From NCBI GenBank assembly GCA_905221605.1, contig CAJNDS010002143.1, positions 320,061-384,060 on the forward strand: DNA of 64,000 bases. Direction: 5' to 3'. Source of the stretch: Symbiodinium natans (lineage: Eukaryota > Sar > Dinophyceae > Suessiales > Symbiodiniaceae). Position 1 is the first letter of the stretch. Each line of letters begins with the position of its first letter. A program made the position numbers and the translations under genes. The notes beneath the pieces are model-generated. The model did no database searches. It saw nothing but the letters and a program-made list of their open reading frames with translations, and was not told where the DNA came from. Below are positions 12,810-24,475 of the stretch, one piece after another.

Positions 12810-12888
12810 GTTTCCCATTAATCCCCTCCCCCCTAATATTAAGCCGAAGATTAGGAGGTATGGGGGGTTTAATGTTAGGGGGAAAGGG
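12810..12888. mobile_element. Imperfect palindromic element
   Basis: TCCCCCCTAATATTAA and TTTAATGTTAGGGGGA form facing arms around a short core. It is similar in style to families A-C but is its own sequence. Confidence 0.55.
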
Positions 12889-13127
12889 CTTGAAGGGTGT
12901 GTCGAGGCCTGAGGGTTTTTGCAGCATCGAGTGTTTGACCCCAAGACACGACCCCAAGATCAGAAGGGCAAGCTCGAAGAGGACAGCTGTGAAACAGACC
13001 TGGAACACTGCCCTTCTCAGAACATCGTCTCAAGATGTCTTCAGGAATTAGCACCCTGAGTAGTTCCTGGCAATCTCTACGTGCAAGAGGTTTACGGACC
13101 TGCGATGTTGCCTCCACCTTGGGTGCC

Positions 13128-13454
13128 TCAGGGGGAATTAGAAAGCATGAAAAGCACGCCAAAGCACGCCAAGCACGCCCGCAGACCAAATGGAAAGATG
13201 GAACGAGGACATGGAGCCGTCACTCTGCAATTCTCCTCCGGCCCACGAGCTAGTCGCAGCGTAGCTGCCTTGAGGCCAGGCAGACATGTTGAAGCGAGTT
13301 GATGCCATGCCGTGGTCTGGGACTGGGGATGACCAGGGTCCGCGCCATGTACTTTTGCGCTCGTAGCCGGCTCCTGCAGTGCAGCAAGATGCGAAAGCCT
13401 GTCAACCTGCCACGAAGCCAAGTTGGCCTCGAAATCTCTGGGCTGCAGCTGCAC
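13128..13454 (-). CDS. Possible exon, hypothetical
   Basis: A minus open frame of 108 codons containing RDFEANLASWQVDRLSHLAA then LQEPATSAKVHGADPGH. It is protein-like and unrecognised. The frame starts at an alternative codon, so the true ends are splice sites I cannot fix. Confidence 0.3.
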   Translation of the reverse strand: MQLQPRDFEANLASWQVDRLSHLAALQEPATSAKVHGADPGHPQSQTTAWHQLASTCLPGLKAATLRLARGPEENCRVTAPCPRSIFPFGLRACLACFGVLFMLSNSP

Positions 13455-13696
13455 TTAAACGTGTGAAGTTACAGAGGAGAGCTGCGAGAGTCTCCCAAAC
13501 CCGAGAAGTACCAAGGGCCAGGCTTGTCTTCGATTGACATGTTTGACTCGCCGCGAGACCTGCAAAGCGGGCCCCCTTGGGTTCTCAAAGCTCTTAAGCA
13601 TTACGTGGCTGAACGCATCGTACTATGACTGACAAAACTGAAAGGCCATTCTTCCTTCCTCTGCCGTCAATCTGAGTCTTTCAGGGTGCAAATCGA

Positions 13697-14017
13697 ATGC
13701 GCAACCGAATCCCAATTCACGAGCGCCACAACCCTCGATTCTCAGAGACTCTTCCTTTGCATGCGACAGCCATCCCAAGGTCGACTGTGAGCGGCGGTCG
13801 CTCGAATCCAGTAGAAAAAGAACAGCTTCGCCTGCGAGTCATTGCGGACGCCGCAGTGGCTTTTGACCTGCAGCTCACAGCAAGGTTGGCGCTCCGCGTG
13901 GCGCTGCGCGACACATACGACAGCAGCAGCTGCTCAGCACCGTCCCGCCTCACGTTCTTCAAGGCGTCTTCTGCACCTGCACGCCGATTCTCACATCAAG
14001 CCTTCTTAACTGTATAG
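13697..14017 (+). other. Open frame, coding status unclear
   Basis: A 106-codon plus frame with EKEQLRLRVIADAAVAFDLQ then LTARLALRVALRDTYDSS. The minus strand is also open over much of it. No motif. Confidence 0.2.
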
Positions 14018-14033
14018 TTGCCTGGTAGATTAC

Positions 14034-14133
14034 TGCTGTTCCGCCTGATACTAACAGTCCTGAATAGGGATTATAGTACCCCCTATAATCATCCCTTTTA
14101 AAAAACTGTTCGTATAAGGGAGAAACATCCCAA
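14034..14133. mobile_element. Degenerate family-A element
   Basis: ACTAACAGTCCTGAATAGGG on the left faces AAAAACTGTTCGTATAAGGG on the right, and the right end keeps AAACATCCCAA. The left terminus is decayed. Confidence 0.7.
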
Positions 14134-14744
14134 TTTATGACGCATGCTGGCATCCGCCCCAAAAAAAGGGTGAAGGGTGCAAACGAGCGGCTGGTGTCCA
14201 AGGAGTCCACACCCAGCACCTGGGGACTCAGCCCCCCCTCCAAGGAAGCCATGGATCCGAGTGGCCTCGCAACTCTTTTTTTTCACCCAACTGCACACAG
14301 CTGCACACATGTCGTCCTTTAAAAATATATTCTTCATGTGCTCTCTTTTCGTAGGAATGATATTCATATACACTCTGCCTAAGCCCTCATATAAGGTCCA
14401 AGTCCCGTGCTGTAGGGCCGGCTCCTCGGGCTGCTCTTCGTCGTCGCTGAGGTATATGACCTACCGTCAACCGACGCTTCTCACCGAGACTCTTTGGCCC
14501 CGTCCTGTTCCAACAGTGGCTACACACCCGGTGTGGCGTGCATCCGGACCTGATAGCCGCCCGTGAGGCAGGGGAAGCCGCAGCATCCAATCACCTCGAT
14601 TGGCATGAGAGAAAGCTTTGCACCGATCGCTTCAAGACAGAGGCCTCACTTCCCCCGAATGCCTGTGCAAAAAACACCTGTCTCCAAAGCTGGGTCGGCA
14701 AAACCTCCCCGTTCTTGCCCCATCGGGCGCTAGCCGAGCGCTTG

Positions 14745-15248
14745 TCATGATCTGGTGAAGAAGGAGGCTGATCTCTCTTCACACATCTGTGCCACCAAAT
14801 TGAGCCCCCAACTTCCGTTGGCTGCCTGATGCAACCAGCCCGGATTCGAGACCAACTGACGCAAGCGGCCTACATCTCCCTTCGCTGCAAAGTTCTGTCC
14901 GAGGCGCTTGAAAAGCTCGCCCTTTTTCAACTCCGGCCTGCAGCTTTCTCACGGGCTTTCAAAACTTTCGGCAGCTGCCCCTACAAGCCCTCGTGTTGAA
15001 GTATTTGAGAAGTCAAGCCATTCACACACAACTTGGGCTGATGCAAACTCGGGCCGTCTATCGAGCGGTCCCCCATAGGCTTCCATCGCCCTCGTTCGTC
15101 GACATCCTGGGATGTAGGGGCGGGAAAGGTGGTCGTGGCAGACCGAAGCAGCACAGCGCACGCACACAGAGCGCTCGGAGAGCGCGCACAAAGAGCGCAC
15201 AGCGCACTGAGCGGGAGCGACTTCAAGGCCGGCGAGGTGCGTAGGCAA
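14745..15248 (-). CDS. Possible exons, hypothetical
   Basis: A minus frame at 14745-14930 reads KGELFKRLGQNFAAKGDVGR then LRQLVSNPGWLHQAANGSWG. A second minus frame at 14981-15226 overlaps an Arg/Ala/Ser-rich stretch. The first looks like a real exon of an unknown protein. Confidence 0.3.
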
Positions 15249-15617
15249 ACTCAGGCTTCAGCGTCACCTTTGCCCGGCGTGACTTACATGCCACTGGCAG
15301 GCTGGCAGATTCACAGCAGAAGTGGTGCAGTTGTACTCGGACTGCGCCCATTGCACCGCGAAGTTTGGTGATGCTGTTTGAGCCTCTGAGCCTCCTCCTT
15401 TTCCCCCCCCCCCACCAACCCGCCCTGGGCTGCATCCAAGCTGCTGTCATGTATCCTTGGGATGCTCTTTTTTTCAAAGTGTCTCACATGATTGCTGGGA
15501 GAATGCAACTACAGCCCGTGACAACTGGAAGCTCAGCTGTGTAGTACGCAAGACAAGTCGTACGAGTTAGCTGCTTCGCCTTTGCCGCTCAGCGTCTGCT
15601 CTCTGGCTGCTCATCCA

Positions 15618-16313
15618 TTAAGGCGAAGGGATCAAATGCCAACTCCGATTGCACCGGCTCGCCCTCCTGATTGAGGTTTGCTCTGTACAGAGACTAGCCT
15701 TGCCGAAGCACTCTGCAGGAAGTACTGCCACACCAAAGGACAGTGCCTTTCTGTGCCGAATCGGATCACCGTTGGGGGTGTTCCAGAACACAGAGTAGAC
15801 CGTGAGGGGAATAGGAAACCTTGGGCACTGCATGTGCTGTACCCGGTCGGGATCCTAAACATGACGATGCACGCCGAGATTGCGAGATTGCATGGACGCC
15901 TGCAGCCAAGTTGCAGGACGGACCTGCAAGTTAACAAAGGAGGGGGAGTGGCTTGCCAGTGCATGAGCTGCAGCCGATAAAGCGACAGCGTGCTCTCGCA
16001 CCTGATCTCCTAACAGAGGAGCCCAGTTACAGTAGCTGCTTGAGTCTCTTGCCCAGGCACGACACCCGCTTGGGGTCCACAACGCCCTCACCCGGGCGCG
16101 GGCGTTTTTCGGGTTTCGGGTTGCACGAGTGGTGGTTTTGAACAAACTACTACCATTGTCTCGGCGTGACAAATCACGCTCTGACCCAGTGTGCATGTGG
16201 TGGTCCAAAATCACGCTCCCATGTGACCCCACACACTGATTGAGGCTTTCATGAACTTTCCTGCCCCTCGGGCTGTTGGACGGCTTCGTTTCGTGCGTCT
16301 GTTTCAAGCGCAT
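15618..16313 (-). CDS. Possible exons, hypothetical
   Basis: Minus frames: FWNTPNGDPIRHRKALSFGV at about 15740-15800, and a 152-codon open frame at 15855-16313 containing DHHMHTGSERDLSRRDNGSS and HALASHSPSFVNLQVRPAT. No domain is recognised. The plus strand is also partly open. Confidence 0.25.
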
Positions 16314-16598
16314 TCGAAATACAGCATTCTTGCCTCGGTCCCCCTGGCTAGCTTCTCATCCTTTGGCCCGTTGGAGTTGGCATGCTTTTGTAGGGCTCGT
16401 AGGCTTAAAGCGGTCTCCACATGGTGCTCTTTGGGTGCTCTTGGAATGCTGCGACAGTCGCCTCACCCTGTTCGAGGCGTACGCCTTCATAATTTACGGA
16501 AAGACATGTTGTCGCCAGGGGGCATGAGGTTCGCCCACTGTGCTCGTCGAAGTCCCTTGAGGCAGCGGAAAGCCGAAAGGCAGGAGGTGAATACCACC

Positions 16599-19500
16599 TC
16601 AGAAAAACACACAGGGCCATGTGCCACTGTGAGACTGTACACTGTATACACTGTACGTGCTTGGCCAAGGCAGTTTGCAGCCACGTTTCTCCAGCTCCAA
16701 TCGCAAAGATTCGAACCAGGCTAGCTGCATTGATGAAGTAGGAACAGCCACAGTAGCCTGAAGCTGCGCATCTACTGAGGCACGGTCAGCATTAGAAGTG
16801 TGCGCCGGGACACAGTCTCCCGGAGAGTAATCCGGCACCTGATAAACCTCAAGAGTTGTCAGAGTTCGCAGGATGTCGCAAGGTTCAACATCCCGGGATC
16901 TGCCCTTGCTTGCGAGATTCCAGTGCATACCGCGGCCGCTCGTTCAGATTGACCAGATACACAAGCCTCACTCAGAAACTTAAGGGGCAGAGCCGCGGCA
17001 TTGCAGAGATTGGGGTCTTGATTTGGTCCAGGGAGCGGGATGATAGCCATTGTCAGTCCAAAAACTGCTGTTGCCTCAAGCATGCGGAGCATGCTGCATC
17101 ACTCAACCGGCATAGGCCTCGCCCCTGTTTCAGGCTGGGCTCCAGGCAATCAATGTCAGAAAAACTGCAAAGCGGCTTAGTCGGACCTCAGCAGCTAGTC
17201 ATGCCATGTCTCAGAGCACATGTATGGATTGCAGCAAAGGAAGTCCCAAAGACCGACACGTGCATTCCATCAACTTGCACCATCTTGCAACCGCTGCGCA
17301 GGATAGCGCACGTATAAGAGCAACAGGGCCGGTGTCACGATGAACACGAGGAACAGCAGGGCCCAAGCTGTAACAATTGGGGTCCTCAACACGGCGTTTG
17401 CAAATCCAATCTGTCCAAGGGGACCCATATGCAAACACTCCAATTGGGTGTCCTGTTCCTTTCCCTTGTCCTGTTAAGTCTGAGCTCAGAAGCCAAGGGA
17501 CAAAATGATGCCTATCAGCATTGCCAGCTTGCTGCCCGTGCCCTCTATAGAGAAGAGCGTGCGGAGAATGGTAATGCCTGCAATGCACATATCCGCGTGG
17601 ATACCAGCTCAAAAGCCAGCAAGGCTTCGCAGAAAGCAAGACCTTCCCCAACATGTGGCCTGACAGCTTCGTGAACCGTCGAAAAATAGGAAAACCTGAA
17701 GTTCATGCAATGAACATGCAGCTAAAGCGACGAGCTATTTTATCTACTGTACACAACTCCGTGTCCCTGTCAGCCGCATGCAGCTTCTGTCTGAGAAGCC
17801 TTCATTGAAAGCCGGCCAGTCGAGGACGTAGTTTTGCTGAGATCTGCCCAAGGCGCTGGGGAGGGTTTTACAAGCTTTAAAGCCCTTCGCACACGAAGAC
17901 TCAAGCAACTCGGCTGTCCGCACTCAGCCCAGTCCTAGACAGGAGCGTGAGATCGTGGACCGCAAATCCAATTAAGTTCAGAATCCTCAGATACTGTAAG
18001 TTGGGCAAGAATTGCACCGTGCACATTCGCCAGCACAGGCGAGACCAGACCCCAAGCTTAGCTGCTTCAGTCGAGCCACCCAAGCACCAGGAATGTGTAG
18101 GCAAAAGCGTACCTCAACCATCGCAAGTTCACTTGTGCTAAGTATACTACTTGCAGCAGGAGCCATTGCGCGCGCGCACACACACACACACTCACACCTG
18201 TTGGATGGATGTAACGAGATGGTTCTTAACAGCACGGCCAACCATTTGCGTCTGCGGTGCAGGATTTCATTGTTGACGCTCACCTGCTCACCCAGGCCCA
18301 AAGGATATCCTAGCCGGCTCTCGAACTCGTGCACAGGAACGCCTCAGCAGAAGCTCAGCACGTCGAGCAACGGCTCACCGCCCCACACCACACTCACAAG
18401 AGAAGCCGAATGCGACTGCAGCTTGAAGTCGGGGCACGCATGTTCTTGCAGCTTTGCTCATATGCTCCGGTCGGAAATGGAACGCACGTGTTGTTCATCA
18501 CGTACTGGTCTACACCTGTTTGATACCTGAGGCTGGCAAACTGAAACGCTTCAACGAAACACAGAGGAAACATCAGATTCGCGGCGTATTGCTTGCCAAA
18601 CCTTGGCCGCAAGTGCGGCTCAGGTGATGAGGCTCCCAAACCCAACAGGCCACGCTGCTCCCACCATCGGCTCCATGTATCATACTGGGTCCTCGGATGT
18701 TCTCTGAGTAATCTGAGGTTCGTGGAGTACACTTCGCCATAATGGCCTCGTGCGACTTGTATCCCCGTATGCTGTAACGACTGTATTTTGTGGGGCGGCC
18801 ATGACGTCAGCTCGTTGCGCCGGAGCCAACCCGTGAGACAGGTGAGGTTCGACTTGCCAACGCCTTGGAGATGTGCAGAGGTTCTTATGCTCAGTCGCGG
18901 GAGCATGCAATCCTGCATCTTGCTTATCTTTTTCCAACACTATGGTGCAACAAAATCCTGATGCTACCGAAGCACTCTCGAGAGTGTAATCCAAATTGCC
19001 TGCTGATAGGCTGTCCTGCAGAGAGCGATGAATAGGAGGAACGCATTGGCCCACTGGTGGAGCCAAGAGGCCATGTACTGGTAGACAACCAGCCCAATTG
19101 CTCCTGACGATGACACGCACTAGGCTGAGTGACGCTGGCCTTCTCGCATCCTGCTGCCCCCCGCCCTCCCGCGCCCCAAAAGCCCCTTGTCGCGGGCAAA
19201 GCTCCGTTCATCATGCTCTGGATGATGACCTTATTCACAGCGGAACCCACAAAACACCAAAGAATGAAACCTGCAACAGCTTCTCTTCCAACATCCACGG
19301 CAAGGCCTGGTGCAATTATGCCACCACCCTAGTTCTCGTTTAGCTACTTGTCATCTCCAAGCATCCAGCCTTGCATCAACAGCATATGAGCGCCAAAACA
19401 GAATTCTGCCAAAAGGCCCGGGTTTGTGATGGGCATCTTGCCGGCGCGCCGATGCGACGTGCCCACATGGCGCTTCGGAGCTGAACGATTCAGGCTTCTT

Positions 19501-20007
19501 GCACCTGGTAACCTAGTAGGCCCTATGGGGCCGTGTGGTACAGTCATGGGCATCCAGCAGACCCAAAGGTAGCTCGCGTCAGCACCAAACCCGGCTGCGC
19601 CTGTGGGGCTGTCTTTCAGACTTTCAGGTTGGGACTTTCCACATGCAACACGATGCGCCTTTTGGACAGGCACTGTGCACTGTGGGGATCTGTCAGTCTA
19701 GCATTTCTTGACCGCGTTAACCAAAGAAACCATGTAACTTGAGAAGGAAAGCCCATCCATGTGTAGCATCTGCGAATCTCTGACCGAATTCGCCCGTGCT
19801 TCCCACTTCAGACTCTGAGGACCCCCGCCGCCTCAGACGCCCTGACAAAATGAGATGCTTGGACTCAACAAGTGGCCCTTGTCTTGTGTGCCTGACGTTC
19901 CACTGGACATGATATACAAAACCACACCACACACCCTCTCTTAGCTTGGAGCGTCCGTTCTGGTGACGATGCATTGCTGGGCAAGGATCCTGCCAGCATG
20001 AAATCAT
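16599..20007 (-). CDS. Multi-pass membrane protein, unknown family
   Basis: Two exons are phase-checked. 19270-19205 encodes FILWCFVGSAVNKVIIQSMM and ends at a GA donor. 19103-19000 encodes AIGLVVYQYMASWLHQWANA then FLLFIALCRTAYQQ and ends at a GC donor. Both are membrane segments. Further minus stretches fit the same gene: a hydrophilic region at about 19720-19860 (RRRGSSESEVGSTGEFGQR), a soluble loop at 18400-18850 (YGEVYSTNLRLLREHPRTQ and TGVDQYVMNNTCVPFPTG), 18200-18330 (HEFESRLGYPLGLGEQVSVN), hydrophobic pieces at about 17500-17560 and 17290-17400 (TAWALLFLVFIVTPALLLLY), and a soluble C-terminal piece at 16599-16830 (QLAWFESLRLELEKRGCKLP). It lies just downstream of the ABC gene on the same strand. 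No family is assigned, and it could be more than one gene. Confidence 0.5.
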
Positions 20008-20507
20008 GTTTATGGGTCAGACGACATCAAGGGCCTACGAAGTACTTCTGCCTGGGCTACAGATTCGGCTCCATCTCACTCAAACGACCTCCCCTGGACA
20101 ACGCTTTGTCTCGAGTCTTGAAGGGCGAGCGCAGTGTTCCCTGCGCGCCGAAAGATGACGCTTCTGCATCCGGAAGTCGGTTTACCTTCGACCGTCTTCT
20201 GTACTATAAGCAAAGGGGCCGGAAACCGACGGCACCGCGTTGTGGACACTGCGCTTGGGCTATTGATCTCGGCAGTTGATGGCCTCCACACTCTACAACG
20301 GCGACGTGTCCACACGTGAGAACAATACTTGCTGGGACCAGATGGGTGAAAACAGGCTGCCGCGACTGACATGTCGCCAGTTCAAGGGAAACCGAAGTAT
20401 TTCGTGCATCCAAAAAATCTCAGATCAACTTGCTACCGCCACGATCAGGTCCATCGTCTCATGCTCGTCTGGCAGGAACTTCCGTGCACATCTCCCCGTA
20501 TTGCTAC

Positions 20508-22791
20508 TCATTCCCTGTATGCCAGCGCTGGATTCCTCTCCTGGAACTCTGCCATTGGCATGAATTCGATCTGGGTGGGATCTGCAGCGCTGGGAGAGCA
20601 CGCAGAAGCCGTGCTGTTAAGCGAAGGCTTGTGAAGCCAAAGCACATGACTGTGAAATTTCTGCAGCGCGGGTCTGTGACCAATGGACACATAGCTGCAA
20701 AGACGCTGACCCAGCAGCTCGTACAACAAAGCCTCATTGGCCGGATCGCACGCAGATGTGCCCTCATCTATCAGCGCCATTCGAGCATCTGAGCGCAGCA
20801 AGACTCGTGCAAAGTTGATGCGCTGCTGCTGTCCTAGTGACAGCAGGCTGGCCCACTCCTTTGACTCTGACAGGTTGTGCTGCTCGAGCAGGTGCCCAAG
20901 GTTCACCTGCTTGAGAGCCTTCTCCAAATCAGAGTCTTTGACGAAGCTTTCGTCTACGTGGGGGTACAACAGCTGGTCCCTGAGCGACCCCAGAAACATG
21001 TACGGCTTCTGGGGCATGAAGAAGACCTTCCGCCGCTCGCAAAGCTGAAGTGTACCGCGACCATCTGTCCAAAGCCCAGCCGCGGCACGCAGCAAGGAGC
21101 TCTTCCCGATGCCACTTTCGCCAACAATCAGCAAGGATTGGTCACGGACCAACTCGAAGGAAAGATTATGGCACAGCGTCTGTTGCAGAATGCCTGCGCG
21201 AGGTGGGGTCCGAAGCGTCAACTCGCAGAAACGGAGCATGGCCGGATCGGTGGAGCTGGGCTCAGAACTTGCTATGCACTCCACACCAGCCAGCCCTGCC
21301 TTGCGAGACATCTGGGTCTCGTTTTGGCACTTCCGTAGGGAGAGCTCCAGGTCTTCCAGACGTCGTACACGGACCGCGACATCCGTCATCGACTCCAGCT
21401 TGTCCATGATGAGTGTCATGGCACCAAGGATGATGTTGAAGGCCATGCTGGCCTGGGAGATGACGCCAAACTGCACCTCGCCGCGCAGATAGGCCGGGCC
21501 GACGAGAAGAGGTGCCACAGCAAAGGTGGCCCAGTGGAAAGAGCGATTGAACATCCCAAAGCCAGAAGTGACCAGGACACTCTTATACACCGTCTGAAGG
21601 AGGCTCGAGAAGAGCGTGTTAAACTTGGACCACTCCGCCTCGCCGCCCTCGAAGAAAGCCACAGACTCGGCGTTCTCCCGCACACGAATCAAGTCATATC
21701 CTGAGGGTCTTCAAGATGGCATGTCTATACTAGTATATTTCAAGTTTCAAAGCAGCTGGCAACTCAGCAACTCTCCACTTCTAAGCTTTGATGAACTGCT
21801 CGGCCCCTCAAGCGCGGACTTTTCTACGAGTCAGAGCGCTTTCCGCCACTCAGCCCCCGGCGCAGGCCCGCTTCCTGCTTGACCCGCGCAAGCTGGTAGA
21901 ACCCCAACCATGGCCCGAAGCCCTTCGTTGCAATGACGGTGCCCGAGATAGAATACACCAGGACCCCGTAACAGGCTGCAGGAGAAATCGAGTACAGGAT
22001 GGCTGCGAAGCTGACGATGTTCAGGACCGTCCTGCTTTCAACAAACAAGTCCAGTACAGAGTAGTACGATACAGCCGTGGTCTCACAGCCCTTCGCCAAA
22101 GACACACAACTGCAGTCAGTCCTGACAATGTCCTGCGCTAAGTGAACCGCAATGCCAACGAATTCCTGCACGTCCTGAAGGCTTAGCTTTCAGGACAGTG
22201 CCCGGGACACGTGGCAAGCTCTTAGCTTAATGGTTGTGCTTTGGGATGTTCCCCCTTATCCGTACAGTCCTTAATGGGGATTATAGTATCTCCTGCTCTC
22301 ATCCCTGTTAAGGACTCTTAGCAGAAGGGAAAAGCATCTCAAGTGGTGAGGAGTGAGGACTGACAATGATGGCGCCTGGCAGATGCGCTGATCCGGGTTG
22401 TCGATCTCCCCGGTCAGCGTCAGTCGGTAGAAAGGGTTGCCCTCACAGTAACCCGGGGCTGCGAGATACAATCCAGCGAATCGCCTGGTTAAAGAGGCTC
22501 GCCAGGTCATCTTCAGCATGCCTGAGCAGAGGCTGCAAGCACAAACCTTTCAGATGCAATAGAACAGTCACGCTCCCTAGAAAACTCGGAGAGTTTCATG
22601 TCAAAGCTGCCAGAGGTGTACTCATGAAGTGCGATGATAGGACTGATGAAGACGATCACTGCCCCCACCATCCAAAGCCCATGGTAAAAAGCATCAATAT
22701 TCTTCTCCTGGAGTGCCGTCATGTAATTCTTCTGCACGCTGCTGTAGTACAGCACAGCGCCGATCTCTAGCAGGAGCAGTACAAACCTCAT
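20508..22791 (-). CDS. ABC half-transporter, YddA/SbmA/BacA (ABCD-like) type
   Basis: Four phase-checked exons: 22791-22611, 22521-22376, 22132-21868 and 21700-20508 (stop). Together they make 1,785 nt, an exact frame of 594 codons plus stop. Residues 1-60 hold the first two membrane helices (RFVLLLLEIGAVLYYSS, ALQEKNIDAFYHGLWM). Next come WRASLTRRF and the family-specific EIDNPDQRI, then further helices and LIRVRENAESVAFF. The nucleotide-binding domain follows in order: Walker A GESGIGKSS (about 391-399), Q-loop MPQKPYM, signature LSLGQQQR (about 484-491), Walker B MALIDEGTSA (about 505-514) and the H-loop SIGHR. All catalytic residues are present. Family knowledge: these half-transporters dimerise in a membrane and use ATP to move peptides, vitamins or acyl compounds; the substrate here is unknown. 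All three introns have GC donors, and the second contains a family-A element. Upstream N-terminal exons (about 22.9-23.3 kb) are possible. Confidence 0.93.
22241..22342. mobile_element. Family-A element inside ABC intron 2
   Basis: TTGGGATGTTCCCCCTTAT at the left and AAAGCATCTCAA at the right, with inner inverted blocks CAGTCCTTAATGGGGA and CTGTTAAGGACT. It lies within the phase-checked intron 22133-22375 and makes up about 40% of it. Confidence 0.85.
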
Positions 22792-22924
22792 GGCAATCAG
22801 GAGCTACGCAATTTAAATCTTGGTTTGACCTCCCGCCCTTTCGCCCCACCCCCCCCCCCCCTACGCCTTACCACAGCAGGGAAAACTATATACGGGAAAA
22901 AACATCATACCAGTAACAGATTTT

Positions 22925-23290
22925 ACAAGCTGAGAAGCACAGCTACACTCAAGGCAATGGCTCGTCGACCCATGCTTTTGTCTCGGAAGAACATGCCTGC
23001 CAGCATCAGCGCGGCTCCTGAGCAGGATCGTAGAGTCTCCATGACTCTCAAGCCACAGAAAAAAAAGAAATCCCGCATGGTCCATGGCTCCTAAGACCGT
23101 GCTCTTCGGCTGTAGGTCTTGCAATTTCCCGGACGGTCCGCCTCTCTCCAAGAGATCCTGCAAGCTCTTTGTGCGACTTAGTGCTTGGGAAGTAGCAAGG
23201 GTGTCCCAAAGGCAGAATTGAGAGTGAAGGAAGCCGACGCTGCAAGCCCAAAAATAGCAAACTCAAAACAAAAACCTCCAACCGCAAACC
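22925..23290 (-). CDS. Possible upstream exons of the ABC gene or a neighbouring membrane protein
   Basis: Minus frames contain two hydrophobic stretches: FEFAIFGLAASASFTLNSAF at about 23190-23270, and CSGAALMLAGMFFRDKSMGR then RAIALSVAVLLSL at about 22925-23040. They lie just 5' of the ABC gene start and may encode its targeting or N-terminal membrane region. Phases were not linked. Confidence 0.35.
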
Positions 23291-23477
23291 CCCAATCGAA
23301 ATCTGTGCGTGTGTACTCCGAAAATTGCGCGTGCCTCCTCCGAGTCCGAGGTTTTGCCCGCCCTCACGGGCACCACCCCCAGGTCATCGTCGCGCGCCTT
23401 CTTGGACCAGCGCATCTTGCTTCGCAGCCTCAAAGGATGCGGGGATGAGTTCTTGCACGTTGCTTCTCAAACTGCCC

Positions 23478-23552
23478 TATAAACCCTAAACCCTAAACCC
23501 TACACCCTACACCCTAAACCCTAAACCCTAAACCCTAAACCCTAAACCCGAA
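23478..23552 (-). repeat. Interstitial telomere-type array
   Basis: About ten CCCTAAA units, including CCCTACA variants. Confidence 0.95.
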
Positions 23553-23984
23553 ACCGCACCGCAGGAGTTCCGAGCCCTGGGAAAGATTCGAGGCCTCGCA
23601 AAGCGGCTTGGCCCAAGAAGCTGGACCCCTACCCGGGAGAGCATATCGCTCACATTCGAACCAAAAGCGCTGGCGGCGCAGGTGAGAGAGAAGTTGAGGA
23701 AGTGGAAGGTCTAGCAGCACAACGCACACAAACACACATACATATATATGTATATATGTAGTTACATAAAGAACATACACGTGAGACATCGTGTACAAAA
23801 AATAGTGTCTACGGAAATCATGACATGAGAGTATCAGATCCAGGCAATTACGCGCCGACACTGCTCTGGGCGACCGAGGCCCTCACGCTTGGAGCCCTTG
23901 GAGAGCTTGGAAGCACTCCGGGAGTCTGGAGCTTTGTATCCGAAGCTGCTCAAGACAAGCCTCAACCATCTTGGTTTTTGTTTC

Positions 23985-24030
23985 AGGGTTTAGGGTTTAG
24001 GGTTTAGGGTTTAGGGTTTAGGGTTTAGGG
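23985..24030 (+). repeat. Interstitial telomere-type array
   Basis: Six TTTAGGG units. Confidence 0.95.
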
Positions 24031-24209
24031 GGCTCAAGAAGAGGGCTCGGGCAAAGAGTTTGAGCAAGTGTGGAGTCAATTCTAAGGTCGGTGCTCTGGG
24101 GATTGCTCCGGCCTGGTTGAGCCCTGCGACTGAGGACCTCAGGGCACGGCCACCGGAAAGCTTGAAGTCGCATCATCCCGGATCATCCCAGAAGGTTGGG
24201 TGATGATTT

Positions 24210-24270
24210 AACCCTAAACCCTAAACCCTAAACACCCTACACCCTAAACCCTAAACCCTAAAGCCTAGAC
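24210..24270 (-). repeat. Interstitial telomere-type array
   Basis: About eight CCCTAAA units with ACACCCTAC interruptions. Opposite in orientation to the array 200 bp to the left. Confidence 0.92.
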
Positions 24271-24394
24271 CCTGCTTTTCTGTTTTTCCGAGCAGCGGCT
24301 ACGTGGCACGGAGGCGCCGGAGGCACCGCCAGAAGTGCCGGGCCGCCTGGAAGTCAGGTTCACCAAGCCATAAAAAATGGTCAAAAGCTCATGT

Positions 24395-24475
24395 GGGGGG
24401 GGGTTATGAGAATAAGGGACCCCCAAAATTTACTCCCTCAAATACTATGATTCCCTTATCATGAAGACCCCCCAA
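24395..24475. mobile_element. Imperfect inverted-repeat element
   Basis: GGGGTTATGAGAATAAGGGA and TCCCTTATCATGAAGACCCC face each other around a short AT-rich core. Copies of an ATGG(T)CAAAAGC-like motif lie on both outer sides in direct orientation. Confidence 0.55.

Noticed and set aside
20737-21492. Plus-strand frames of 100-150 codons
   Set aside because: Antisense shadows of the ABC transporter exon, which carries all catalytic motifs on the minus strand.
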